From Paraburkholderia sp. (GTDB lineage Bacteria > Pseudomonadota > Gammaproteobacteria > Burkholderiales > Burkholderiaceae), in NCBI GenBank assembly GCA_004322045.1, contig SCRN01000032.1, positions 22,467 through 86,466 of the forward strand: a DNA stretch of 64,000 bases, given 5' to 3'. The notes under the pieces are model-generated. The model worked only from the letters and a program-made list of their open reading frames with translations. It had not been told where the DNA came from and ran no database searches. Shown one piece after another: positions 20,510 to 28,946 of the stretch. Position 1 is the stretch's first letter. Every line of letters begins with the position of its first letter. The position numbers were made by a program, and so were the translations under genes.

Positions 20510-21511
20510 TCAGGATCGCTCACCGTGGCGGTTCGCAGCAACCCTCGAAGCAGGGATCCTCTCCCGAATCGCTCGCAAGGCACTCGCGACCACCGCTTGC
20601 AGGTCACGCAGGCGCGCATAGCGCCAAACGAGGAGCACGAGCGCGGCGAGGGCCGCGATCCACCGCACGCTCGTCGGCGCGCGTTCATGACGCGCGAAGC
20701 GCGAATCGCGCAGCGCCGCCGCGAGCGCAGCGGGGCTCGATAGCCTTCTGTACCCGAATCCGATCCGGCCGGCAACGTCTGCGAGATACTGACCTCGCAA
20801 CTCGGAACGTTCCTCGTGACTCGCGCCGGCGCCTGGACCGCGTGCGGCAAGCGGAATCTGCACGACCTCGGAGGCAAGCCAATAGCCGATACGATTTCCG
20901 TGCTCATCGGTCTTCGGAATCGGCGCCGGTGCGTCGCCGCCCACACCGATCAACCAGCCGCCGATGCCGGGAAGCGCGATTTGAACGGCCGGCCCGTTTC
21001 CAGGCAGGATGGGCGGCGCCTCCTGACCGTCGGTGATGAACACGACGGCGGTGCCGTGACCGAGATCGCGCGCGACACGAATGGCCGAATACACCCCGCC
21101 CTCGGCGATACGGCTCCAATTGGCCCAGCGCATGCCGCCGTCGATACCGTCCAGCGAGGCCAACAGCGCGTCGAAATTGGCGCAGACCTCAAGCGGCGGC
21201 ATCAGCGGCAGCGTGCTTTGCCCCGCGAAGATGCTCCATCCGATGCGCGAGCCGCACGGCAATTGCACCAATGCCTCGCGCATCGCCGCTTTAGCGTAGG
21301 CGAGCCGGCTCATGGGCGCACCGGAGACGCTGAGGTCTTCGGTATCCATGCTTTGGGTGATGTCGAATGTGACCATGTATGAGAACGTCGTGCGCGGCCA
21401 CTGCACGCTAGGCGATACGAGCGCGGCGACGAGCAGCACAAACGCGGCGCATACGGCCCAGTGACGTCGCTGCAAGAGCAAGCGGATACGGGAGAGCGCG
21501 GGTAGTTTCAC
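20510..21511 (-). CDS. mxaL: MxaL, von Willebrand A-domain protein
   Basis: 333-aa membrane-anchored VWA protein: membrane helix at about 17-37, a MIDAS-type DITQSMDTED (DxTxS rather than DxSxS) near residue 50, and a C-terminal helix near 285. MxaL is one of the maturation factors needed to insert calcium into MxaFI methanol dehydrogenase in Methylobacterium. It is the last gene of mxaRSACKL; its ATG overlaps the mxaK stop by 4 nt. mxaD does not follow. Confidence 0.85.
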   Translation of the reverse strand: MKLPALSRIRLLLQRRHWAVCAAFVLLVAALVSPSVQWPRTTFSYMVTFDITQSMDTEDLSVSGAPMSRLAYAKAAMREALVQLPCGSRIGWSIFAGQSTLPLMPPLEVCANFDALLASLDGIDGGMRWANWSRIAEGGVYSAIRVARDLGHGTAVVFITDGQEAPPILPGNGPAVQIALPGIGGWLIGVGGDAPAPIPKTDEHGNRIGYWLASEVVQIPLAARGPGAGASHEERSELRGQYLADVAGRIGFGYRRLSSPAALAAALRDSRFARHERAPTSVRWIAALAALVLLVWRYARLRDLQAVVASALRAIRERIPASRVAANRHGERS

Positions 21512-22131
21512 GGCAGATCGTCGCTCCTCGCACCGCGCAGGGTCACGTGATGCTTTGTCGCTTCGCTTGCCGCGTCGAGTTCGGCCGCGCCTTCCGGCGC
21601 GAGCCGTAGCGCGCGCTCGAGGTTGTAGCGTGCATCCCAGTCGCCCGGGGCGACACGCAACAGCGCGCGGTAGTGCGCCTTCGCTTGCTCGATGAGGGGC
21701 AGTGAACGCGGCGCATCGGCCGCCGTCCCTGCCCCTTGACGCAGATAGGCATTGCCGAGATCGAACAAGGCGGCACGGCCGATTTCGTCGACCGGGCCGG
21801 CTTCGAGTAGCGATTCATAGCGCCGAGTGGCCTCGGGAAAGTTGCCTTCGGCTGCGAGCGCGACGGCCCGCGCGAGCACTATCTGCCGAGGCGCCTCACC
21901 GGCGCCCTCGGCCAGATGCGCCACGACCCGCGACCCACCGGCATGGCTCGAATCGGCAGCCGCCGGCTCGATGCCCGCCCTCGCTCGGCGGGCGAGCGCA
22001 TCGGCGGCAATCGTCGCGATTTCGCTGTCGATGCGGTCGGCACGAGCAAACCGTATGGCCTCGTAGGCCGTTGCGCCCGCGCTCAAAAGCGCCACGACGG
22101 CGAAGGCGGCGTGGACCGTCGCCCGTTTCAT
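21508..22131 (-). CDS. mxaK: MxaK, methanol dehydrogenase maturation protein
   Basis: 207 aa with an N-terminal membrane anchor (about 7-25) and a periplasmic tetratricopeptide-like region (RRYESLLEAG, AKAHYRALLRVAPGDWDARYNLERAL). I identify it by TPR content and its place between mxaC and mxaL. It overlaps both neighbours by 4 nt. Confidence 0.82.
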   Translation of the reverse strand: MKRATVHAAFAVVALLSAGATAYEAIRFARADRIDSEIATIAADALARRARAGIEPAAADSSHAGGSRVVAHLAEGAGEAPRQIVLARAVALAAEGNFPEATRRYESLLEAGPVDEIGRAALFDLGNAYLRQGAGTAADAPRSLPLIEQAKAHYRALLRVAPGDWDARYNLERALRLAPEGAAELDAASEATKHHVTLRGARSDDLP

Positions 22132-23114
22132 TGCCAGCTCCCAACGCCGATTGCGCGTGTGACGATCAGCATCGCGCAACAGGCGACGGCAACGGCGAAG
22201 CACCATCCGCTGCGCGCCTGTCTCGGCAATCGCTCGACGAACGAGATCGGGTAGTTCTGCTGCTCGCCGATGGTCCGCATCGCGGCGGCCATGCCGTTTG
22301 CGTCGCCGGCCTCGAACAAGCGATACGGCGTGCGCAGCGAAAGGAAGAAGCGATGCAGCCGCGCTTCAGGCGATGCGTCCCCACGGCGCACCGCGACGTC
22401 GAGGGCGGGCGTATAAACGCTGCTGCGCAAGAAGACAAAGTAAAGGGCGATACGATTGCGCGCGAGACCATCGGCGATCGCATGGCTTTCTTCCGAGGTC
22501 AGAAGCGCACCGCCGTCCGACACCATCACGATCGCGCGATGACCGGTGAACGAGCGGGCGTCGAATTGTGCAATGGCGGCTATGAGCCCGCGGCCAAGCT
22601 GCGTATCGGGCATGCCCCGGCCGATTCGCGTGCCGTCGATGGCGTCCGCGATGATGGCGTGATCGTAGGTGAACGGCATGGCCAGTATCGGGCTGATGCC
22701 GAACATCATGAACGCGAAGCGATCGTTCGGCCGCGCGCGGACGAATTCGACGAGCGCCGAGCGTGCGACGCTGTTCTTTGACGCGCCCGAGCTGTTCACG
22801 CCACGGCTCGCCATGACGTCCGTCATGCTGCCGCTGCGGTCCATCAAGATCAGCATCTGCGCGCCGCGCCCCGTGCGATGCACGGCGAGGCCGCTAAGGC
22901 CCGGGCCGGCCAAGCCCACGACGATGGACGCAATCGCCAGCGCAGCGCTCGCCCGCGCGATCATGCCCAATACGCGACCGATACGATCCTCGGGCAGCCA
23001 GCCGGCCCATGAAAACGAAAGCGTGTCGTCACGCCGCGGCAGAAACGGCAATAGCGCGAGCGGCAGCAGCACGAGCGCCCAGGGTGCCGTGAAATCTAGC
23101 GTGGCATCCATCAT
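22128..23114 (-). CDS. mxaC: MxaC, von Willebrand A-domain protein
   Basis: 328-aa VWA/BatA-like membrane protein. Helices lie at about 10-25 and 45-65, the classic MIDAS DRSGSM near residue 88, and a C-terminal helix near 310. The ATG at 23114 overlaps the mxaA stop (ATGA), which decides the start against a longer frame. Required for metal insertion into methanol dehydrogenase in species with mxaFI. Confidence 0.85.
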   Translation of the reverse strand: MMDATLDFTAPWALVLLPLALLPFLPRRDDTLSFSWAGWLPEDRIGRVLGMIARASAALAIASIVVGLAGPGLSGLAVHRTGRGAQMLILMDRSGSMTDVMASRGVNSSGASKNSVARSALVEFVRARPNDRFAFMMFGISPILAMPFTYDHAIIADAIDGTRIGRGMPDTQLGRGLIAAIAQFDARSFTGHRAIVMVSDGGALLTSEESHAIADGLARNRIALYFVFLRSSVYTPALDVAVRRGDASPEARLHRFFLSLRTPYRLFEAGDANGMAAAMRTIGEQQNYPISFVERLPRQARSGWCFAVAVACCAMLIVTRAIGVGSWQ

Positions 23115-24193
23115 CGATGACGCCGCCGTTCGGCGCGAAAGAGCGTGCGCAGCAGCGCAACGAGGGCGGCGTCCGAGCCCGCCCGCGACGACAATTCGGC
23201 GCACGGCAGGCCAGCGGGCCCGCTCGACACCGCAAAAAATCGTGCGTCCGAGCGCTCATAGAATGCTTCGAGCTGAGGTTGCATCGACAGCAGCCATGGC
23301 GCACGCGCAAAGAGCCGCGAGAGCGTGTGCATGTTGATCACCTGGCCCGCGGTTTCGTTCAGCGCGCGATGGACGATGTGCCAGGCGGCATCGGCATCGA
23401 CCTCGGCAGGCGCGCGTGACGCGCACAGCGTGCGCATCCGCCGCCAGCCTCGCGCGAACGGCAGTTGCGCCGCATCACGCCGATTCCGCCATACCCACCA
23501 CCCTAGCCAGCCGGCGAGCGTCGAAAAAAGACATACCAGCGCATAGCCGATTCGCCGCATGATCGGCGCGAGCGGAATTGGCGAGGCTCCGCGATCCGGC
23601 TGCATGGCCGGCGATGCGCCGAAGAGAGGCGCCGGATCTCGCCCCTGCCCCGCTGCCACGATCTGCGCCGCGCGAGCTCCGGCAGACGCGATGTCGACCG
23701 CGGCGACAACCGTATCGGAGATGATCGGCCCGACCGTGACCGGCCATGCGCCGAGTTGCAGAACATCGCCGCCACGGGTGCGCAAGCTCAGAGCGGGCAG
23801 CGCGATTTGCGTGAGCGAGCGCGGGGCGTTGACGATCTGATAGTCGAGGACGAGCCAGCGGCGTCCTTCGCGATCGGTCTCGACCCGCGCGGGACGACGT
23901 TCGAGCCAAAGATCGATGCGGCCGCTCGAAGGCTGCTCCACGTTGCGAACTTCATGGCCCGCTGCGGCGAGCAGCACACGCTCGGTGACGACGTCGCCGA
24001 GCGTGTAACCGAAGCCGCGCGGCGGATCGATGCTCGCCACGTAGGCGATAGCGTGTGCGGGATACGAGACTGCAAGCATGCCTGTACCCGCGACCGCCAG
24101 CGTGATCATGAGCGTGAGCGTGAGCGCGACCGTCCCGGAGCGTGGCGGCTTCGGTAAGCGCAGCGTCAGCATGCGGGCGCGCGGGCGCATCAT
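23111..24193 (-). CDS. mxaA: MxaA, methanol dehydrogenase maturation protein
   Basis: 360 aa. An N-terminal helix (about 23-45) leads to a periplasmic beta-rich domain with GFGYTLGDVVTERV, then a helix at about 218-238 and a cytoplasmic tail. The ATG at 24193 overlaps the mxaS stop by 4 nt. Identification rests on gene order (R-S-A-C-K-L) and the GYTLGD motif shared with MxaA proteins. Confidence 0.82.
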   Translation of the reverse strand: MMRPRARMLTLRLPKPPRSGTVALTLTLMITLAVAGTGMLAVSYPAHAIAYVASIDPPRGFGYTLGDVVTERVLLAAAGHEVRNVEQPSSGRIDLWLERRPARVETDREGRRWLVLDYQIVNAPRSLTQIALPALSLRTRGGDVLQLGAWPVTVGPIISDTVVAAVDIASAGARAAQIVAAGQGRDPAPLFGASPAMQPDRGASPIPLAPIMRRIGYALVCLFSTLAGWLGWWVWRNRRDAAQLPFARGWRRMRTLCASRAPAEVDADAAWHIVHRALNETAGQVINMHTLSRLFARAPWLLSMQPQLEAFYERSDARFFAVSSGPAGLPCAELSSRAGSDAALVALLRTLFRAERRRHR

Positions 24194-25089
24194 GCGGTGC
24201 CCTCGATGAAGTAGCGCGAAAGCGCGTCGGCATCGAACGCGCCTGCGATCTCGAATGGCCGCAGCCCGCGCACGCCGAACAGCGACCCGAGCTCCTCGCG
24301 CCGCCTGCTCACGGCCGCTTCCCATTGATGTCGCACGCGCGGCGAAAGCCAGATCGTGCGCTGCGCGCCCGTCTCCGCATCATGAACGGCGAGCAGAGAG
24401 CCATGCGGGGGCGGCGCAAGCTCGGCCTCGTCCCAAACGACGATGGGCACGACGCTCGCATGTGCAAGCGTATCGAGCACAGCCGGAAGGCCATCGAGCG
24501 GCCAATGAAAGTCCGACACGATGAAAACGAGCGCCTGCTTGGCGGCCAGGGGCTCGACTGCGCGTGCAAGCCCATTTATGCCGCTGGCGTTGCCATGGCC
24601 GCTGCGCCTGCCGTTCGCGCCGCGGGTTCGGCTTAGGACCGCCTCGGCCCGCAACATCGCCGCCATCATGTCCCCGCTACCTCGGCCGTGACGCGGAGAA
24701 ACGAAGAGGTCCTCGCGCGCTTGCGCGTCGAATGCGGTCATTCCCGCCCGGTCTCCCGAACGGAATGCACTGTAGCCGAGCGCCGCCACGAAATCGGCAA
24801 CGACCTCGAGCTTCGAGCGCCGCTTACCGAAGCACATCGAAGCCGACACATCGACCACCACATGCACCGGCACCGCCACGCGTTGCAGATGCAGCCGCAC
24901 GAGCCATTCGCCGCGCACCGATTGCAGACTCGCGCGAAGATCGACGCGGCGCGGGTCGGGATGGTCGGCAAGACGCGCATGCAGCGCGAACTGTTGGCCG
25001 GCGCCGAAGCTCGTACCCGGATGCGAGCCGGGACGAAAACCGCCGGCGCGTCCCGGCAGCCGATAGTGAAACTCGCGCGTCTCGTTCAT
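24190..25089 (-). CDS. mxaS: MxaS, DUF58 protein
   Basis: 299-aa DUF58/VWA-like protein: DVSASM near residue 90 and SDFHWPLDGLPAVL near 200. DUF58 proteins work with MoxR ATPases such as the MxaR encoded upstream. The start at 25089 (MNETREFHYRLPGR) is the family start with CTGGAGCTGGA upstream; the open frame before it overlaps mxaR. Confidence 0.85.
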   Translation of the reverse strand: MNETREFHYRLPGRAGGFRPGSHPGTSFGAGQQFALHARLADHPDPRRVDLRASLQSVRGEWLVRLHLQRVAVPVHVVVDVSASMCFGKRRSKLEVVADFVAALGYSAFRSGDRAGMTAFDAQAREDLFVSPRHGRGSGDMMAAMLRAEAVLSRTRGANGRRSGHGNASGINGLARAVEPLAAKQALVFIVSDFHWPLDGLPAVLDTLAHASVVPIVVWDEAELAPPPHGSLLAVHDAETGAQRTIWLSPRVRHQWEAAVSRRREELGSLFGVRGLRPFEIAGAFDADALSRYFIEGTA

Positions 25090-25162
25090 CGCAGTCCAGC
25101 TCCAGACTCGGTTCGACACTCGGCGCAAGGGCCGCTTCCGGTCATCGCGGCAGTCACGGCTG

Positions 25163-26182
25163 TCACGGCACGGCGAGCCGCGCGACGATCTGATCGACGA
25201 GCGCGGCGGCCAACGCTTGCCGGTGCAGCTCATGAACCGGCGTGAAGAACACACGATGGCCGAGCGTGGCGGGAAGCACGGCATGGATATCCTCCGGCAC
25301 GAGATGCGCACGCCCCGCGAGCCAGGCGCTCACACGTGCCGCACGCAATAGCGCGCTCATGCCGCGCGGGCTCGCACCGGCCAGCACGAGCCGCTCCATG
25401 TCTATGCCATCGAGCGCGATGCCGAACCGTTGCGGCGTTTCGCTGGCCTGCCAGATGTCGAGCACATAGCGCTCGATGGCCTCGCTTGCGCGCACGCCCT
25501 GCTGAATCGCCGCGCCGATCGTATTCAACTGCTCCCAGGCGATTACACCCGGGCGCACTTGCTCGACGAGTGCGTCGACATCGTGATAGGCCGTATCGAA
25601 CACGAGTGCGCGACGTACGGCCCGGTCTTCGGGCGTCGGCATATTGAGTTCGAACAGGAACCGGTCACGCGCGGCCGAGGCCAGTTCGAACGTTTCCTCC
25701 TTCTCGACCTTGTTGCGGTCGGCAAAGACGATCATGTGCGGAAAACGGTATTCGCGATCGAATGCGAACACCGAACGTTCGGCCATCGCGCGCAGGAGCA
25801 GCGATTGGACCTGTGGCCGCGCGCGGTTGATCTCGTTGAAGAAGAACGTGGTGAGCTGTTCGCCACGGCGCAAGAGCGGCCCAGGATCGATGCGCGGCTT
25901 GCCCTGCGCATCGACATAGGTGTGATAGACGAGATCGCCGGGCATCATATCGATCGTGCCCTCCACGCGCTCGAAGTCGCCGCCCACCGCGCGCGCGAAG
26001 GCGCGCAGCACGGTGGTCTTGCCGACGCCCACGCCACCCTCCAATAGCACGTGGCCGCGCGCGAACAGTGCGACGTTGATGAGCCGGATCGTGGGTTGCT
26101 GCCCGATCACGACCTTGCCCACCTCGTCCTCGAGCCGGAGTGCGTCGGTACGCCAGTCTTGCAACTGTTCGCCCAGTGCCAT
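25163..26182 (-). CDS. mxaR: MxaR, MoxR-family AAA+ ATPase
   Basis: 339 aa. Walker A GGVGVGKTT near residue 55, Walker B FFNEINRARPQVQSLLL near 115, and sensor regions (FELASAARDRFLFELNMPTPED) as in MoxR proteins. It probably acts as a chaperone with the VWA/DUF58 partners to load metal into the dehydrogenase. It is the first gene of the mxaRSACKL operon. Confidence 0.92.
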   Translation of the reverse strand: MALGEQLQDWRTDALRLEDEVGKVVIGQQPTIRLINVALFARGHVLLEGGVGVGKTTVLRAFARAVGGDFERVEGTIDMMPGDLVYHTYVDAQGKPRIDPGPLLRRGEQLTTFFFNEINRARPQVQSLLLRAMAERSVFAFDREYRFPHMIVFADRNKVEKEETFELASAARDRFLFELNMPTPEDRAVRRALVFDTAYHDVDALVEQVRPGVIAWEQLNTIGAAIQQGVRASEAIERYVLDIWQASETPQRFGIALDGIDMERLVLAGASPRGMSALLRAARVSAWLAGRAHLVPEDIHAVLPATLGHRVFFTPVHELHRQALAAALVDQIVARLAVP

Positions 26183-26296
26183 CGATCGCCTCTCCCCGGC
26201 TGTCGCCTGCGCGTCGTCTTCACCGGACGCTCAGCGTCGCCGCATCCGGGCCAGCCCCGCTCGAAGCAGGGTTCGTGCCGAGTGTGCAGGGTGTTT

Positions 26297-26312
26297 TGCC
26301 GCTTCCGCGCCA
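26297..26312 (-). promoter_or_regulatory. Candidate sigma-54 promoter for mxaRSACKL
   Basis: Minus-strand TGGCGCGGAAGCGGCA: TGGC-CG in the -24 box, GG-N10-GC spacing and GCA at -12. It lies about 115 nt upstream of mxaR. Confidence 0.35.
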
Positions 26313-26362
26313 GACCTGCACGTTCGGCCGATTGCGGGGAGCCAGCCATCGCGAGCAGATCG

Positions 26363-26396
26363 TCTGTCACGTCGGGAATGGGACAGTCTGTCACGA
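26363..26396. promoter_or_regulatory. Paired GTCTGTCACG repeats upstream of mxaR
   Basis: Two exact direct copies of GTCTGTCACG (26363-26372 and 26387-26396), 24 bp apart, with GGGACAG between them giving CTGTC-N13-GACAG. They sit 50-100 bp beyond the candidate mxaR -24/-12 site, where an activator would bind. The TGTCAC core resembles the TGTGTCA half-site before mtdB. Confidence 0.4.
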
Positions 26397-26685
26397 GTGC
26401 CGCCACGGGCGGCGAGACAGGCGTGCCTGGGAGTGCGGCAATTTGGGGCATTTGAATTTGGCCGAGAGGGGGCATCGCATCGAATTGATCGATCGGCCGG
26501 TCCTGTTGTCGACCTATCGGCGCGCGAACCTGCATGCGTTAACCGGCCCTTAAGCTTTGTGTATCACCATGCTGCCGATGGCCCTGGAGGATTGCCCGAT
26601 CGTGGCCTAAGGCACCCGCGACGCACTCGCCGTCGCTCCCGATTTCCCGGTGGTTCGAATACCGTCATTCACTCATAAGGTCGCA

Positions 26686-27279
26686 ATGGAAGCTGTAAAT
26701 CAGGCGCTGTTCCTTCAGATCAATGCAACGCCGACGCTGCCGCATTGGCTCATCGTCATGGGGTTGGTCATCGCGAATGAGCTTATTTTTGCTGCGCCGC
26801 TTATGCTCGTGGGAATGTGGTTGGCAAGCGGCGATGAGCGGCGAGAAGTGGCCCTTCGTGCCACGCTCGTCGCGCTGATCGCGCTCGGCATCAACCAATT
26901 GATCGGCATGGCCTGGTATCATCCGCGCCCGTTCGTCATCGGGCTCGGCCATACCTTCCTGCCCCATGCGCCGGACTCGTCCTTCCCGAGCGACCACGTC
27001 ACGGTGCTTTCCGCGCTCTCGTCGACGTTCCTCTATAACCGGCAGCGGCTACTCGGTATGCTCGCGCTTGGCATTGCTATCGCCGTCGCGTGGGCGCGCG
27101 TCTTCGTCGGTGTCCATTACCCTTTCGATGTGCTTGGCGCCGGATGTGTCGGTTGGCTGGCCTACGTATCGACCGCTCCGCTATGGAGACGTGCCGGCAC
27201 GCCTCTGAGCAGGAGGTTGGTCGCCGCGTATCGCAAGCTGCTCGCAAGCCCAATCGCACGCGGATGGCTCCGGACATGA
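26686..27279 (+). CDS. PAP2-family membrane phosphatase (undecaprenyl-diphosphatase type)
   Basis: 197 aa, five or six membrane segments. All three PAP2 motifs are present: RPF in WYHPRPFVIG, PSDH in SSFPSDH, and ARVFVGVHYPFDVLGA with catalytic His and Asp. BcrC-like members recycle undecaprenyl pyrophosphate for cell-wall synthesis. The ATG at 26686 has a TAAGG site at 7 nt. Confidence 0.9.
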   Translation: MEAVNQALFLQINATPTLPHWLIVMGLVIANELIFAAPLMLVGMWLASGDERREVALRATLVALIALGINQLIGMAWYHPRPFVIGLGHTFLPHAPDSSFPSDHVTVLSALSSTFLYNRQRLLGMLALGIAIAVAWARVFVGVHYPFDVLGAGCVGWLAYVSTAPLWRRAGTPLSRRLVAAYRKLLASPIARGWLRT

Positions 27280-27357
27280 AGAATGCTTGCCAAAAACTAG
27301 CCGGCGGCGCCGGTGATCCGCACTTTCCTGCGATATCGCCTCGCGTGAATCCGGAAA

Positions 27358-28134
27358 TCATAAGTAGGACCTGAGCCAGCCAAGCCCCGCCGATGTGCCC
27401 GCTTTCGGACGGTATTCACACCCGATCCAGCCGTCATAGCCGAGCGCGTCGATTCTCGCGAACAGGTACGGGTAGTTCACTTCGCCGATATCCGGCTCGT
27501 GGCGCTCGGGCACGCCCGCGATTTGTATGTGGCCGATCCCGGCGATGTCGCGTTCAAGTTTCTTGGCAAGATCGCCTTCGACGATTTGACAGTGATAGCA
27601 GTCGAACTGCACCTTCAGATTCGCCGCACCGACGTCGCGGCAGACCGCCTGCGCGTCGTCTTGCCGGTTGAGGAAAAAGCCTGGCATGTCGCGCGGATTG
27701 ATCGGCTCGATGAGGATCGTAACGCCGTCGGCGCGTGCCGCTTGCGCCGCGTGCTCGAGATTGCGCAAATACACGTCCCGATGCCGCGAGCGATCGGCTT
27801 GTGCGGGCAGCAGGCCCGCCATCACGTGCACCTTGTCGTTGCCAAGCGTTCGCGCGTATCCGAGCGCCGTATCGATGCCGCGGCGGAACTCGTCTTCGCG
27901 GCCAGGAAGCGATGCGATACCACGCTCGCCCGCGGCCCAGTCACCGGGCGGCGCGTTAAAGAGCGCCTGCGTGAGACCGTGCTCGTCCAGGCGTGTCTTC
28001 AGCGCTGCAGCGGGAAAATCGTACGGAAACAGGTACTCGACCGCCTTGAAGCCGTCGCGCGCGGCGGCAGCGAAGCGATCGAGAAACGCATGCTCGTTGT
28101 ACATCATCGTGAGATTCGCGGCGAAGCGTGGCAT
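27358..28134 (-). CDS. hyi: Hydroxypyruvate isomerase / 2-oxo-tetronate isomerase family
   Basis: 258-aa TIM-barrel sugar isomerase. Family motifs: [12 protein letters not shown] near residue 30, [17 protein letters not shown] near 145 (metal ligand Glu), QFDCYHCQ near 180 and GCEYRPK near 240. It interconverts hydroxypyruvate and tartronate semialdehyde, or 2-oxo-tetronates (OtnI); sequence alone does not separate them. It stands alone, and its first codons and upstream DNA are duplicated at 33.9 kb. Confidence 0.85.
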   Translation of the reverse strand: MPRFAANLTMMYNEHAFLDRFAAAARDGFKAVEYLFPYDFPAAALKTRLDEHGLTQALFNAPPGDWAAGERGIASLPGREDEFRRGIDTALGYARTLGNDKVHVMAGLLPAQADRSRHRDVYLRNLEHAAQAARADGVTILIEPINPRDMPGFFLNRQDDAQAVCRDVGAANLKVQFDCYHCQIVEGDLAKKLERDIAGIGHIQIAGVPERHEPDIGEVNYPYLFARIDALGYDGWIGCEYRPKAGTSAGLGWLRSYL

Positions 28135-28235
28135 GACAACAGATCCAAATTAGGCGTTAAAGTAGCGCGAAACCGTTCGGCAGCCCGACGCGGCAACTTG
28201 CTCGCAGTTTCCTCGCGACTCGATGATAGCGATAC
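28110..28235. repeat. Direct repeat, left copy (hyi 5' end and upstream)
   Basis: About 125 bp repeated in the same orientation at 33864-33987, with five substitutions plus a small length difference (CCTCGCGACTCGATG versus CCTCGAGTCGATG). It covers the first eight codons of hyi and about 100 bp upstream. Confidence 0.9.
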
Positions 28236-28498
28236 GCTTGAGACAATGCAGTCGCGCCTGACAAAAGTCACGCGAACGAAGCTCACGAAATTCGGATGGT
28301 ACGTCCCAAGGCGCTACGCAAGCGTGGCAAATAAACCGCTGGATTGACACACATCAACCCCGCAGAGTGCGTGACGCATACGCTCGTTTCAGTGGGCCAT
28401 ACCGTAAGGGCTATAGCTGCGGGCGCATGCGCGCCGCCCGCAGGCTGATGCGCTCCGAGCGGCGCTTTGCGAACGACTGACATGAGCAGAGGACGACC
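28135..28498. other. Divergent hyi/archease intergenic region
   Basis: 364 bp holding most of the left direct repeat and presumably the hyi and archease promoters. No gene is supported. Confidence 0.5.
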
Positions 28499-28930
28499 GT
28501 GATCGCACGCTGGGAACACTTCCATCACGGCGCGGACATCGGAATACGCGGTATTGGCGATACGCTTTGCGAAGCATATGAGCAGGCCGCGCTTGCGCTC
28601 ACTGCCATCGTCACCGAACCGGACTGCGTTCGGCCCGTGCGAACTGTCGCAGTGTCGTGCGCGGCGCCCGATCACGAACTGCTGCTGATCGACTGGTTGA
28701 ACGCCATCATTTACGAAATGGCCGTGCGCAGGATGCTATTCGGACATTTCGACGTCGAGCTTCGCGAGCGTCGGCCCTCCACTCTGCTGTCAGCCCGTAT
28801 CAGCGGCGAGACGGTGGACGCAACTCGTCACCGGCCCGTGGTCGAACCCAAGGGCGCGACCTACACCGAACTACACGTGGGCCAGCGTGCGGACGGCGCC
28901 TGGGTCGCTCAGTGCGTCGTCGACGTATAA
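28499..28930 (+). CDS. Archease, RtcB cofactor
   Basis: 143 aa starting with GTG (AGAGGAC upstream). The N-terminal HHGADIGIRGIG matches the archease HTADxxI motif, with its metal-binding Asp, and the C-terminal half (LLLIDWLNAIIYEM, KGATYTELHVG) is also family-typical. Archease speeds guanylylation and turnover of RtcB RNA ligase. rtcB follows after 16 bp in the same operon. Confidence 0.9.
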   Translation: MIARWEHFHHGADIGIRGIGDTLCEAYEQAALALTAIVTEPDCVRPVRTVAVSCAAPDHELLLIDWLNAIIYEMAVRRMLFGHFDVELRERRPSTLLSARISGETVDATRHRPVVEPKGATYTELHVGQRADGAWVAQCVVDV

Positions 28931-28946
28931 CGATGCGGAGGAACAG

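Larger units (their letters stand above)
26183..26685. other. Divergent mxaR/PAP2 regulatory region
   Basis: About 500 bp without a supported gene; an open frame on the minus strand (26107-26535) crosses mxaR in another frame. Besides the promoter and repeat listed separately I see nothing recognisable. Confidence 0.5.

Noticed and set aside
26107..26535. 142-aa minus-strand frame before mxaR
   Set aside because: It overlaps mxaR in another frame, has no ribosome site, and covers the probable mxaR promoter and repeats.
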